From contig NZ_CP107904.1 in assembly GCF_036013975.1 (NCBI RefSeq), positions 6,225,001 through 6,289,000 on the forward strand: a DNA stretch of 64,000 nt, given 5' to 3'. The notes below the pieces were generated by a model. The model was not told the origin of the DNA. It worked only from the letters and a program-made list of their open reading frames with translations, and searched no databases. Source of the stretch: Kitasatospora sp. NBC_00458 (lineage in GTDB: Bacteria > Actinomycetota > Actinomycetes > Streptomycetales > Streptomycetaceae). The position numbers and the translations under genes were made by a program. Position 1 is the stretch's first letter. Each line of letters opens with the position of its first letter. Below, in pieces: positions 43,373 to 51,051 of this stretch.

Positions 43373-43396
43373 TAGACATCTAGACATCTAGATGTC
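43373..43396. promoter_or_regulatory. GntR operator: TAGACATC triplet with 14-bp palindrome
   Basis: Two direct TAGACATC units (43373-43380, 43381-43388) are followed by TAGATGTC (43389-43396), so that GACATCTAGATGTC (43383-43396) is a perfect palindrome with one extra half-site. It lies 109 bases before the phosphatase start and 123 from the GntR start and is a likely operator for both. The rest of 43251-43504 holds CGCTCCACCG repeats and no gene. Confidence 0.75.
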
Positions 43397-43504
43397 CTGC
43401 GCGAAGAAACGTTCCACCGCTCCACCCCAACGCCGCTCCACCGCTCACCGCTCCACCGCTTCGCCACCGAGTTCCCCCACCTCCCCCTCCGAAAGGCCCC
43501 TCCG

Positions 43505-44275
43505 ATGACCCTGGTCAACTTCCGCGACCCCGCCGTCCTCGCCGACCCCGACAACCGCTGGATCCGCCCCGGCGTGGTCCACCGCTCCGCCCAGCCCTAC
43601 CCGTCCGCCGACCAGGCCGTCGTCGACCAGCTGAACGGCGCCGGCATCCGCACCGTCGTCGACCTGCGCGGGGACGCCGAGGCCGACCCGGAGGACTGGT
43701 CCGCGGCGGCCGCCGCCGGGATCGAGATCGTCGCGGCGCGCATCCAGCCCACCAACCCGGCCCTGGACGCGTGCATGCGGGAGATGACCACCGCCGCCGA
43801 CCTCGGCGCCTTCTACCTGCTGATGGCCGAGTCCGCCCCCGAGTCGGTCGTGCTCGCGGTCGAGGCCGCCGCCCGCCCCGGCGGCGTCCTGCTGCACTGC
43901 GCCGCGGGCAAGGACCGCACCGGCCTGCTCGTCGCCCTGCTGCTCGACCTCGTCGGCGTCCCCGCCGAGGAGATCGTCGCCGACTACGCCCGCACCAACG
44001 AGGCGCTGACGCAGATCTTCGAGATCCTCGCCGAGCGCAACCGCAGCGCCCTGAACGACTACCACGCCGGCTCGCTCACCGTGCCCGCGCCGCTGCTGGA
44101 GGCCCCGGCCGGCGCGATCGCCGCCTTCCTGGAGCTGGTCGCCGCCCGCTACGGCGGCACCGAGGCCTTCCTGGCCCACTGCGGGGTCCGGCCCGCCACG
44201 ATCGAGGCGTACCGCGCGAAGGCCGCCGCCACCGCCCCGGCCGCCGCCACCGCCGGGACGGAGGCCGTCGCATGA
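43505..44275 (+). CDS. tyrosine/lipid phosphatase (Y_phosphatase3-like)
   Basis: Encodes 256 residues. The P-loop HCAAGKDRTG (Cys132, Arg138) is the CX5R active site with Lys and Asp as in mycobacterial PtpB-like and inositol/lipid-type phosphatases, and WIRPGVVHRSAQP with TVVDLRGDAEADPE are family markers. Cytoplasmic, followed by an Ala/Thr tail. GAAAGG precedes ATG 43505. Its stop overlaps the GH3 start (ATGA). Function with a glycosidase might be to dephosphorylate a sugar or lipid, as PtpB-like enzymes do; unproven. Confidence 0.85.
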   Translation: MTLVNFRDPAVLADPDNRWIRPGVVHRSAQPYPSADQAVVDQLNGAGIRTVVDLRGDAEADPEDWSAAAAAGIEIVAARIQPTNPALDACMREMTTAADLGAFYLLMAESAPESVVLAVEAAARPGGVLLHCAAGKDRTGLLVALLLDLVGVPAEEIVADYARTNEALTQIFEILAERNRSALNDYHAGSLTVPAPLLEAPAGAIAAFLELVAARYGGTEAFLAHCGVRPATIEAYRAKAAATAPAAATAGTEAVA

Positions 44276-46059
44276 CGGCGGCCCTGCTCCACCACCACGA
44301 CGGCACCCCGTTCCGGGACCTCAACCACAACGGCACCATGGAGCCGTACGAGGACCGGCGGCTGCCCGTCGAGGAGCGCGTCGACGACCTGCTCGACCGG
44401 ATGACCCTCGCCGAGAAGGCCGCCCTGATGTGCCACGGGCGGATGCTCCCCGGCGACCACGGCCCCTTCCCGTCCGGCGCGCACCTGATCACCGAGCGCG
44501 GCCTCACCGCCTTCGGCATGATGGCGGTGCCCGACGCCCGCACCATGGCCGCGTGGAACAACCACGTCCAGGACCTCGCCGCCGCCGGCCGCCTGGGCAT
44601 CCCGGTCACCCTCGCCTCCGACCCGCGGCACGGCTTCACGGAGAACCCCGCCACCACCTTCACCGGCGGCGGCTTCTCCACCGGTCCCGAGCCGATCGGC
44701 CTCGCCGCCACCGACGACCCGGCCCTCGTCCGCGAGTACGCCGGGCTGATCGGCCGCGAGCTGCGCGCCGTCGGCATCCGGCTCGCCATCCACCCGATGG
44801 CCGACCTGGCCACCGAGCCGCGCTGGGCCCGGATCGCCGGCACCTTCGGCGAGGACGCGGACCGCGCCTCCCGGATCATCGCCGCCTACATCCGCGGCCT
44901 CCAGGGGGAGCGGGTCGGCCCGGACAGCGTCGCCTGCATGACCAAGCACTTCCCCGGCGGCGGCCCGCAGTTCCGGGGCGAGGACTCGCACTTCGCGGCC
45001 GGGCGGCGGCTGGTCTACCCGGGCGGCGCGTTCGAGCGGCACCTGCGGCCCTTCGAGGCCGCGTTCGAGGCGGGCACCGCGCAGATCATGCCCGCCTACG
45101 CGATCCCGTCCGGCAGCGGGCTGGCCGAGGTCGGCGCGAACTTCAACCACGACGTCATCACCGGGCTGCTGCGCGGCCGGTACGGGTTCGACGGCGTCGT
45201 CTGCACCGACTTCAACGCGATCACCGGCATGGACGTCCCGGGCATCGTCAGCCTCCCGCCGCGCCACTGGGGCGTCGAGGAGCTGTCGGTGCCCGAGCAG
45301 GTCGCGCTGACGCTGCACGCGGGCGCCGACCAGCTCGGCGGCGAGACCGACCCGGAGCTGGTCCTGGGCGTGGTCCGCTCCGGAGCGGTCAGCGAGGCCC
45401 GGATCGACGAGTCGGTGCGCCGCATCCTGCGCGACAAGTTCCGCCTCGGCCTGTTCGACGACCCGTACGTGGACGTCGAGGCCGCCGCCGAGCTGGTCGG
45501 CACGGCCGAGGGGCGCGCGCTGGGCCGCCGGGTGCAGGCCCGCTCGCTGGTCCACCTCGCCGGGCGGCCGCTCACCGGGGCGCGCCTGTACGTGGAGGGC
45601 GTGGACCGGGAGGTCGCCGCCCGCTACGGCACGCTCGTCGAGCGGCCCGAGGACGCGGACGCCGCGGTGATCCGGCTCGCCACGCCGTACGAGCAGCGCG
45701 AGGGGCTGCTGGAGCAGGCCTTCCACTCCGGTTCGCTGGAGTTCGCCCCGGCGGAGGCCGGGCGGCTGGCGGCGCTGGCCGGCGCGGTGCCGACGGCGTT
45801 CGTGGCGCAGCTGGAGCGGCCCGCCGTGCTGACCCCGCTGGAGCCGCACGCGGCGCTGCTGGTCGGCGAGTTCGGCGCGGCCGACGACGTGGTGCTGGAC
45901 GCGGTGTTCGGCCGGGCCCCGATGACGGGCACGCTGCCGTTCGACCTGCCGCGCTCGGACGCCGCCGTCGAGGCCGCCCGCGAGGACGTCCCCTTCGACA
46001 CGGCGGACCCGCTCTTCCGCTGCGGCCACCCGACGGCCCCGCGCGCGGCGTCGGTGTGA
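44272..46059 (+). CDS. GH3 family beta-glycosidase (cytoplasmic)
   Basis: Encodes 595 residues. GH3 barrel motifs: LASDPRHG (around 117), CMTKHFPGGG (Lys225-His226), and nucleophile Asp313 in VVCTDFNAI, where most relatives have SDW. A C-terminal alpha/beta sandwich follows. RDLNHNGTMEPYEDRRLPVEERVDDLL at the N-terminus is typical of actinomycete exo-1,3/1,4-beta-glucosidase relatives. No signal peptide, so it should act on imported oligosaccharides. Translation is coupled to the phosphatase by ATGA overlap. Likely induced when the GntR protein binds its effector. Confidence 0.9.
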   Translation: MTAALLHHHDGTPFRDLNHNGTMEPYEDRRLPVEERVDDLLDRMTLAEKAALMCHGRMLPGDHGPFPSGAHLITERGLTAFGMMAVPDARTMAAWNNHVQDLAAAGRLGIPVTLASDPRHGFTENPATTFTGGGFSTGPEPIGLAATDDPALVREYAGLIGRELRAVGIRLAIHPMADLATEPRWARIAGTFGEDADRASRIIAAYIRGLQGERVGPDSVACMTKHFPGGGPQFRGEDSHFAAGRRLVYPGGAFERHLRPFEAAFEAGTAQIMPAYAIPSGSGLAEVGANFNHDVITGLLRGRYGFDGVVCTDFNAITGMDVPGIVSLPPRHWGVEELSVPEQVALTLHAGADQLGGETDPELVLGVVRSGAVSEARIDESVRRILRDKFRLGLFDDPYVDVEAAAELVGTAEGRALGRRVQARSLVHLAGRPLTGARLYVEGVDREVAARYGTLVERPEDADAAVIRLATPYEQREGLLEQAFHSGSLEFAPAEAGRLAALAGAVPTAFVAQLERPAVLTPLEPHAALLVGEFGAADDVVLDAVFGRAPMTGTLPFDLPRSDAAVEAAREDVPFDTADPLFRCGHPTAPRAASV

Positions 46060-46180
46060 CCGGCGGGCCGCTGCCCGACGGGTCCCCGTCCGGCGCCGCC
46101 GCTGCCCACCGTGGCGGGGGCCGCCCGGACTGAGGCGCACCCGGCCGCCCCGGGGCGGGAGGCGCGGAGCGGTGAAGTAC

Positions 46181-46215
46181 GGAGCAGGAAGTCGGCCCGG
46201 CCGACTTCCTGCTCC
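46181..46215. repeat. dispersed palindrome, copy 5 (perfect 15-bp arms)
   Basis: GGAGCAGGAAGTCGG (46181-46195) and its reverse complement (46201-46215) flank CCCGG. Same family as the copies at 25937, 26043, 26151, 26225, 53885, 54649 and 63325. It lies 122 bases after the GH3 stop. The remaining part of the 398-base gap 46060-46457 shows no gene; the ribosome site GAAGAGGA of the next gene is at its end. Confidence 0.85.
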
Positions 46216-46457
46216 GGCATGTCCGCCCCGGTCGGTCCACGGGTGGCGACGCTCCACCGGCACGGGCCGCCGAGGCCTCCTGGCCGGAACGGTCCAGGGA
46301 CGTTTCCGTCCAGGCGAGGGCCCTTCCACGAGCGCTGAGCTGCGACGAAGCTTATGACTGTCGCCGGGAGTACCACCCGGGCGGCACACCGGAGGACGCG
46401 TCACCGCGGGACGCGACAACCGGCCGACCCCGTCGCATCGCCGAAGAGGATCCCACC

Positions 46458-46667
46458 ATGTTCCGTACCGTCATCGCCAAGGCCGCCGCGGTCCTCACCC
46501 TCGCCCTGATCGGCCTGGCCCCGGTCGTCGCCGCGGAGGCCGCCCCGGCCCGTCCGGCCGCCGCCGCGGAAGCCGCGGAGCCCGCCCCGACGCAGCCGGC
46601 GCCCACGCAGCCCGCCCCCACCCGGTCGGGCACCCCCGGCACCGGTGACAACATGATCTGGGGCTGA
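46458..46667 (+). CDS. small secreted Pro/Ala-rich peptide
   Basis: Encodes 69 residues with a strong ribosome site (GAGGAT 9 bases before ATG 46458). Residues 1-29 are a signal peptide (FRTVIAKAAAVLTLALIGLAPVVAAEA). The mature part of ~40 residues has three APTQP/APTRS-type repeats and ends TPGTGDNMIWG. No Cys. The exposed C-terminus with a Trp-Gly end could be a recognition or processed signal, but no family is assigned. It stands alone on the plus strand. Confidence 0.6.
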   Translation: MFRTVIAKAAAVLTLALIGLAPVVAAEAAPARPAAAAEAAEPAPTQPAPTQPAPTRSGTPGTGDNMIWG

Positions 46668-46850
46668 CGGCGCCGGGCGCACCTCGCCCTCCCTGTCCCC
46701 CTCCCCGCCCCCGTGGACCGGCTGCTCCTGCAGGGCAGCCGTCAACCGGGCCCACCCACCGCGCCGCACGAAAGCCGCCGCAGCACCGAAGCCGTCCGGC
46801 ACCGCTGCCCCCGCACCGGCCCGCCGCGATCCCCCCGCGGCGGGCCACGC

Positions 46851-47759
46851 TCACTTCACGGGCGCGTCGGCGGGGCGGTCGCGGCAGGAGAGGGCGTCGA
46901 TCTCGCTCGGTTCGGGCCGGGCCTCGTTGCGCAGCGCCAGCGGCACCTTCGGCAGGTTGATCTCGAAGTCGCGGACCCATTCGTTGTTCACCGCGTACGC
47001 CTTCAGGGCGTCCCGCAGCTTCTCGCAGTCCTTGCGGTGGCCCTTGGCGAAGGCGATGCCGTAGTCGTTGGGCGCCCCGAACGCGACCCCTGCCACGACC
47101 TCCAGGGACGGCTCCGCCTCCATGAAGCCGTAGAGGATCAGCTGGTCGGTGGTGACCGCGTCGACGTCGCCGGCCTTGAGCGCCTTGACGCAACTGCTCG
47201 CGTCGTCCCGCGAGGACTGCCGGATATCCCGGTAGGCGGGCTTGTCCAGCTCGATGCCCGAGGTCGTGCTCCGCCAGACGCACACGAGCCTGCCGTTGAA
47301 GTCCGCAAGGGTGCGGTAGCGGTCGTGGTCGGCCGCCCGCACGAGCATGCCCTGCAGTCCGGACGCGTAGGGCCCCACGAAGTCGAGCCCTTCCCCGCCC
47401 TCCTTGACCGGTTGCATCCGCTGCACGGTGATCGAGAAGGTGGCCGCCACGAGGTCGACGTCGTGGTCCCGCAGGACGGGCGCGCGGTCCTTGGAGAGGA
47501 CCCCTTCGAACTTCGGGGGCTCGCTCCCGACCCGGTCCAGGAGCTCCCTGGCCACCGTGATGTCCAGCCCGACGAACTCGCGGGCGTGCACCTCCAGGCC
47601 GGTTCCGGGCTGGTCGTTCTTGGCCCCGACCCTGACCTTCTTGCCCGCGCCGAACAGCGAAGGCGGCTCGTCCGCCCCGCAGCCACCGGCGGCGAGCGCG
47701 AGGACGAACGCCCCCGCGGCGGCCCGTACGGCCGAGGTTCTTCGCTTGCTTCCCGCCAC
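46851..47759 (-). CDS. amino-acid-type solute-binding lipoprotein (GluB-like)
   Basis: Encodes 302 residues from GTG 47759 (GGGAGGGG upstream). The signal peptide ends in lipobox LAAGGC. The body is an SBP family 3 fold: VRVGAKNDQPGTGLEVHAREFVGLDITVARELLD, LVAATFSITVQRMQPV, FVGPYASGLQGMLVR and a C-terminal NEWVRDFEINLP. It is the third gene of a leftward operon and has no permease or ATPase nearby, which argues for a sensory or scaffold role in place of transport. ECD ligand unknown; glutamate/glutamine binders are the nearest type. Confidence 0.88.
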   Translation of the reverse strand: MAGSKRRTSAVRAAAGAFVLALAAGGCGADEPPSLFGAGKKVRVGAKNDQPGTGLEVHAREFVGLDITVARELLDRVGSEPPKFEGVLSKDRAPVLRDHDVDLVAATFSITVQRMQPVKEGGEGLDFVGPYASGLQGMLVRAADHDRYRTLADFNGRLVCVWRSTTSGIELDKPAYRDIRQSSRDDASSCVKALKAGDVDAVTTDQLILYGFMEAEPSLEVVAGVAFGAPNDYGIAFAKGHRKDCEKLRDALKAYAVNNEWVRDFEINLPKVPLALRNEARPEPSEIDALSCRDRPADAPVK

Positions 47760-47779
47760 GTGCCCCTCCCAGGTCGCCG

Positions 47780-48688
47780 TCAGTCGTTGAAGAGCGTGCC
47801 GCTCGCGTGCGCCACCCGCATCGCGCAGTTCGTCCTGGTGTCCAGGGTGACGTCGACGGTCACCTCGCCGCGGTGCCCGCCGAGGTCGAAGCGCGCGACG
47901 CCCTGGGCGGGCACCCGCTGTTCGTGCGGGGTGACTCCCGGCGTCGTCGCCTTGAGTATGGCCTCCGTCCGGTGGACACAGGTGGGGGTCGTCGGGTCGT
48001 CGTCCGCGACCGTCAGCAGGATGCGGAGGTGGTCGCGGGCGGGCGCCGACGCGGGCACCACCAGGGTCCACTTGTCGGGCTCCGAGTCGACCAGCGGCTG
48101 GGCGCCCAGGACGGTGATCGCCACGGCGACCTGGCCGTTCCGCCTGACGTCCTCCAGGCCCGTCAGGCCGAGGAGGGCGAGGACGAGCGCGCCGGAGAGC
48201 AGGAGCACGCGGACCGTGGACGGCTTGCTCAGGGCGGTCGCCCCGGCCGCCCCGGCCGCCCCGGCCGCCCGGGCCGGGCCTTGCGGGGCCCGGGGGTCCC
48301 GGGGGTCCCCGGGCTTCTGCGGGTCACGGGCGTTCCGCGGGTCACGGGGCTTCTGCGGACCCCGCAGGTCCGGGCCCCGCGGGGCCGGTCCGGCGGCGGC
48401 GCACAGGACGGACAAGGTGAACGCGGACGAGACCCCGAGGTAGAACCACAGGTACTGGCCCTGCGGGCCCCCGGGCCAGGTCAGGGCCGCGTAGACGGCG
48501 GCGGTGACGACGGCGAGGAGCGGCAGCAGGGGGACGATGGTGAAGGGTTCGTCGGTGCGCCAGTTGCCGAAGTTGAAGGTGCTCCTGTCGCCGAAGGTGC
48601 CGCCGTTGATGGTCCGGTCGCCGTACGAGGTGGCGGCCGGCGGTCTGTCGGGGTCCGGGCCGTCCGGGCCGTCCGGGGCGCCCGTCAT
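47780..48688 (-). CDS. three-pass membrane protein with N-terminal amyloid-like motif
   Basis: Encodes 302 residues. Residues 20-42 carry SYGDRTINGGTFGD-RSTFNFGN. Three membrane segments follow at about 49-71, 79-100 and 157-177, with a basic Arg/Asp/Pro loop between the second and third (PRDPRNARDPQKPGDP). Positive-inside reasoning puts the N-terminal motif in the cytoplasm and the ~120-residue beta-rich C-terminus, with two Cys (TCVHR, NCAMR), outside. ATG 48688 overlaps the upstream stop (ATGA) and 20 bases separate its stop from the lipoprotein gene. No family recognised. The arrangement suggests a receptor that links an external binding protein to the cytoplasmic partner. Confidence 0.75.
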   Translation of the reverse strand: MTGAPDGPDGPDPDRPPAATSYGDRTINGGTFGDRSTFNFGNWRTDEPFTIVPLLPLLAVVTAAVYAALTWPGGPQGQYLWFYLGVSSAFTLSVLCAAAGPAPRGPDLRGPQKPRDPRNARDPQKPGDPRDPRAPQGPARAAGAAGAAGATALSKPSTVRVLLLSGALVLALLGLTGLEDVRRNGQVAVAITVLGAQPLVDSEPDKWTLVVPASAPARDHLRILLTVADDDPTTPTCVHRTEAILKATTPGVTPHEQRVPAQGVARFDLGGHRGEVTVDVTLDTRTNCAMRVAHASGTLFND

Positions 48689-48804
48689 CGGTCGCCGTCA
48701 GGGTCGGCCGGGTCGGCGGGGTCGGCGGTGATCCTGTCGCCGAAGTTGAAGGTGTTCTTGTCGCCGAAGGTGCCGCCGTTGATGGTCCGGTCACCGTAGG
48801 AGGT
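48563..48804 (-). repeat. duplicated 69-bp segment encoding the shared motif
   Basis: Bases 48563-48631 and 48736-48804 are 69 bases each with 64 identical, in the same orientation. They encode the shared 23-residue motif in the membrane protein and in the soluble protein. High DNA identity compared with unrelated flanks means recent duplication, gene conversion, or strong selection for matching motifs. Confidence 0.85.
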
Positions 48805-49179
48805 GACCGGACCGGGAGCGGTGGAGCCGGCGGGCGCCGCCGCCTGGACGAGCTCCACGAGGCGCTCCGCGGCGAGGCCGCTCGTCGTCGCGCCGCCGAG
48901 CCACGAGGACAGGGCCTGTGCCAGCCGGCGGCGGTCGGTCTCGTTGAGGCCGGTGAGCAGGGCGTCCACCTGCCCCTCGTCCAGCTGGTGACTGTCGAGG
49001 GCTTCGGCGACCTCGTCGGAACGGCGTCCGAAGAGCCGCCGGAAGAAGCCCTGCCCGGCGTCCACGGTGCCCTCGGCGACGCGTTGCGTGGCCTCCTGGG
49101 CGAGCTGCGTCCCGAAGGTGGTCGCAGCGATGGTGAAGTACGGAGCGATTGCAGAGATGTCGGTGAGAAGTTCGGACAT
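48685..49179 (-). CDS. helical protein with C-terminal amyloid-like motif
   Basis: Encodes 164 residues from ATG 49179 (GGGGGG 8 bases upstream). Residues 1-115 are helical and amphipathic: AIAPYFTIAATTFGTQLAQEATQRVAEGTVDAGQGFFRRLFGRRSDEVAEAL, then LLTGLNETDRRRLAQAL. Residues 126-148 are SYGDRTINGGTFGD-KNTFNFGD, and the last 16 residues are Ala/Asp/Pro-rich. Same motif as in the adjacent membrane protein. Known bacterial amyloid-signalling motifs share Gly/Asn/Thr-rich, about 20-residue character and occur at the N-terminus of one and the C-terminus of another adjacent gene product; this fits that design. First gene of the operon. No other family recognised. Confidence 0.75.
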   Translation of the reverse strand: MSELLTDISAIAPYFTIAATTFGTQLAQEATQRVAEGTVDAGQGFFRRLFGRRSDEVAEALDSHQLDEGQVDALLTGLNETDRRRLAQALSSWLGGATTSGLAAERLVELVQAAAPAGSTAPGPVTSYGDRTINGGTFGDKNTFNFGDRITADPADPADPDGDR

Positions 49180-49413
49180 GGCCGCTGGCCCCCCAGATAT
49201 GTCCCGGCCACACGCTGATCGCGGTGTCGACAGGGATGCTAGCGACCGGGAGGCCCCGGCGCATCAGTCCTGATCGACTGATTGAGCGTCAGATATCCAT
49301 GGTTCCAGTGTTGTTGGATGGGTTTGTGGGGATGGTGGGGCGGATGCGAGCCTTGTTGTAGTCGGTTCCGGCGGAGGAGCTCAGCACTGCCCCGGCCGGG
49401 ACGGAGGTGTTGC

Positions 49414-49442
49414 GGTGCCTCGCTCGTTTCGAGCGAGGCACC
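49414..49442 (-). terminator. terminator after first DUF397 gene
   Basis: 13-bp stem (GGTGCCTCGCTCG at 49414-49426 with its complement ending at 49442) and a 3-base loop, immediately after the stop of the leftward DUF397 gene. Between it and the start of the helical-protein gene at 49179 (49180-49413) I see only short AT-richer bits that may include that operon's promoter. Confidence 0.8.
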
Positions 49443-49450
49443 GCTGGAGG

Positions 49451-49642
49451 TTAGGCGTGGTGGTCGAGTTCGCCGGACTTGATGGTGTGGAGGAGCGCGG
49501 CAAAGGCGGTCGGGGCGGTCCGGAGGATGACGTCGCCGTCGTCTGATTCGCGGAGTTCGATCAGCCCATCTACGGAACGCACTTCGACGCACTCGCTGGA
49601 GGCGCCGCTGTAAGTGGACTTCTGCCAGATGCGAGTGCTCAT
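49451..49642 (-). CDS. DUF397 protein (copy 2)
   Basis: Encodes 63 residues: WQKSTYSGASSECVEV, IELRESDDGDVILRTAPTAFAALLHTIKSGELD. DUF397 proteins are small partners of DUF5753 XRE regulators (WhiJ/BldB-related systems in development). It is about 79 percent identical to the next gene (49717-49908) and has a similar hairpin behind it, so the gene-plus-terminator unit was duplicated. Confidence 0.9.
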   Translation of the reverse strand: MSTRIWQKSTYSGASSECVEVRSVDGLIELRESDDGDVILRTAPTAFAALLHTIKSGELDHHA

Positions 49643-49677
49643 GCTGTCTCCAGGTGCAGGGCCGGAGCGGGTTTGTT

Positions 49678-49710
49678 GCGGGCCCTCGCTCGGTTCGATC
49701 GAGGGCCCGC
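49678..49710 (-). terminator. terminator after DUF397 copy 1
   Basis: GCGGGCCCTCG (49678-49688) pairs with CGAGGGCCCGC (49700-49710). It corresponds to the hairpin at 49414-49442 and is followed by the same GCTGGAGGTTAGGC string seen there. Confidence 0.8.
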
Positions 49711-49716
49711 TGGAGG

Positions 49717-49908
49717 TTAGGCGTGGTGGTCGAGTTCGCCGGCCTTGATCGCATGGAGGAGTGCGGCGAAGGTGGTTGGGGCAGTGCGGAGGATGGTCTT
49801 GCCGTCGTCGGACTCACGCAACTCGATGAGGCCCGCAGCCAGCCGGACCTCGACGCATTCATTGGATGCGCCGCTATAGCTGGACTTCTGCCATTCGGTC
49901 TCACTCAT
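49717..49908 (-). CDS. DUF397 protein (copy 1)
   Basis: Encodes 63 residues: WQKSSYSGASNECVEV, GLIELRESDDGKTILRTAPTTFAALLHAIKAGELD. ATG 49908 lies 8 bases inside the 3' end of the XRE gene, so the two are co-translated. In this family the small protein is thought to bind and modulate the XRE regulator. Confidence 0.92.
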   Translation of the reverse strand: MSETEWQKSSYSGASNECVEVRLAAGLIELRESDDGKTILRTAPTTFAALLHAIKAGELDHHA

Positions 49909-50764
49909 ACTTGCCCCTCGTGCTATCCCTGATGGCTCGAATGAACTTTCGCGATTCATCATCAGGCAGCGCGAGGGAGTCCAGGCGCGCGAAGGTCGCC
50001 CGGTGGCTGGCCAGGTCGGCCGGGGAGTCGAAGAAGAGGACACCCTGCGCGGTGTCCATCTGAAGCGTCGCTAGTTCTGGGACCGACCCCTCGGCGAACA
50101 TGATGTTCTCCCCAGCGCCGGGGAAGGTGTCCATATCGAACGGAACGACGCGTACCGAGCTCTCCTGCTTCTCGGAGTCTTCGATCAAGCTGTCCAACTG
50201 GGCGGCAAGAACCTTTGGGCCGCCGAACTGCATCCGTAGCGCAGCCTCGTGGATGAAGGAGATGTGCTCTATCCCGCTGGAGCGGAGAGCCCGCTGGCGT
50301 TGCACGCGGAAGGCGGTTCGGGCTTCGACGTCGTGATCAGGCAGCGGTGGTGTGATGCGGGCGAAGACCGCGGAAGCGTAGGCGCCGGTCTGTTGAAGGC
50401 CTGGAATGTAGGTCGTTGCCCACGTGAAGATCGTCTGGGCGTGAGCTTCCATCTCCGCGACCTCAAGGAAGCCGGTCGACAGGATCCCCCGGTACTTCTC
50501 CCACCAGCCCTTCCTGCGTGACGCGATGATGTCGGAGAGGGCATCGATGAGGGGTTGGTTGGTGCACTTGCACGCTGCAGCGATGGTCAGCAATCGGTCG
50601 GTGCTGACGCTGGTCTTCCCGCTCTCCATCTGCGTCACCTGGGCCTGGCTCACACCGAGCGTATGGGCGAGTTCGCTCCCACGAAGACCTGCCTGCTCAC
50701 GCATTCTCCGTAGCTCTGTGCCCAGTCGGCGCTGACGAAGAGTGGGGTTCTGTCGGCCAGGCAT
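49901..50764 (-). CDS. XRE regulator with DUF5753 domain (WhiJ-like)
   Basis: Encodes 287 residues from ATG 50764 (AGAGGA upstream). HTH at about 12-68 (LRRMREQAGLRGSELAHTLGVSQAQVTQMESGKTSVSTDRL), then DUF5753 to the end (YIPGLQQTGAYASAVF, FIHEAALRMQFGG, VRVVPFDMDTFPGAGENIMFAEG). These WhiJ-type repressors occur in many copies per Streptomyces genome, next to a DUF397 gene and a HATPase gene, as here. They act in development and antibiotic control. Divergent from the ATPase gene at 51052. Confidence 0.93.
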   Translation of the reverse strand: MPGRQNPTLRQRRLGTELRRMREQAGLRGSELAHTLGVSQAQVTQMESGKTSVSTDRLLTIAAACKCTNQPLIDALSDIIASRRKGWWEKYRGILSTGFLEVAEMEAHAQTIFTWATTYIPGLQQTGAYASAVFARITPPLPDHDVEARTAFRVQRQRALRSSGIEHISFIHEAALRMQFGGPKVLAAQLDSLIEDSEKQESSVRVVPFDMDTFPGAGENIMFAEGSVPELATLQMDTAQGVLFFDSPADLASHRATFARLDSLALPDDESRKFIRAIRDSTRGKYE

Positions 50765-50857
50765 GGTGTCCTCTCGACGTTCTTGGGACTCAGTGTGCCG
50801 TGAGGCGAGAGCGCGAAGCCATCTGTGCCACGTGTGGGGGAACTTCGCTGCAAGGTA

Positions 50858-50912
50858 CCTAATCTTAAGTTCCTCTGCGTTATGGTCTATCTCACAGCGA
50901 TCCGACGGATCG
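50858..50912. promoter_or_regulatory. divergent promoter region of the WhiJ-like locus
   Basis: An AT-rich patch (TACCTAATCTTAAGTTCC) with TATGGT at 50881-50886 on the plus strand and TAAGAT at 50862-50867 on the minus strand gives -10 candidates both ways, and CGATCC-GA-CGGATCG (50898-50912) is a short palindrome that could be the operator. The gap is 50765-51051. Confidence 0.4.
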
Positions 50913-51051
50913 TCAGTAACGCTCGTCTGTTGGGGCGGTAGGTGCCTGCTGCCCTCTTGCACCGCAGAGCAGCCATGGCCGGGCCTGGCTCACGGTGACG
51001 TATCCGCCGCCGCTCTCCCTTCCACCACCCTTGCCTCTCTCGGAGGTTCCC

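Noticed and set aside
46851..47759. Part of an amino acid ABC importer
   Set aside because: No permease or ATPase gene within the window beside it; the operon partners are the motif proteins.
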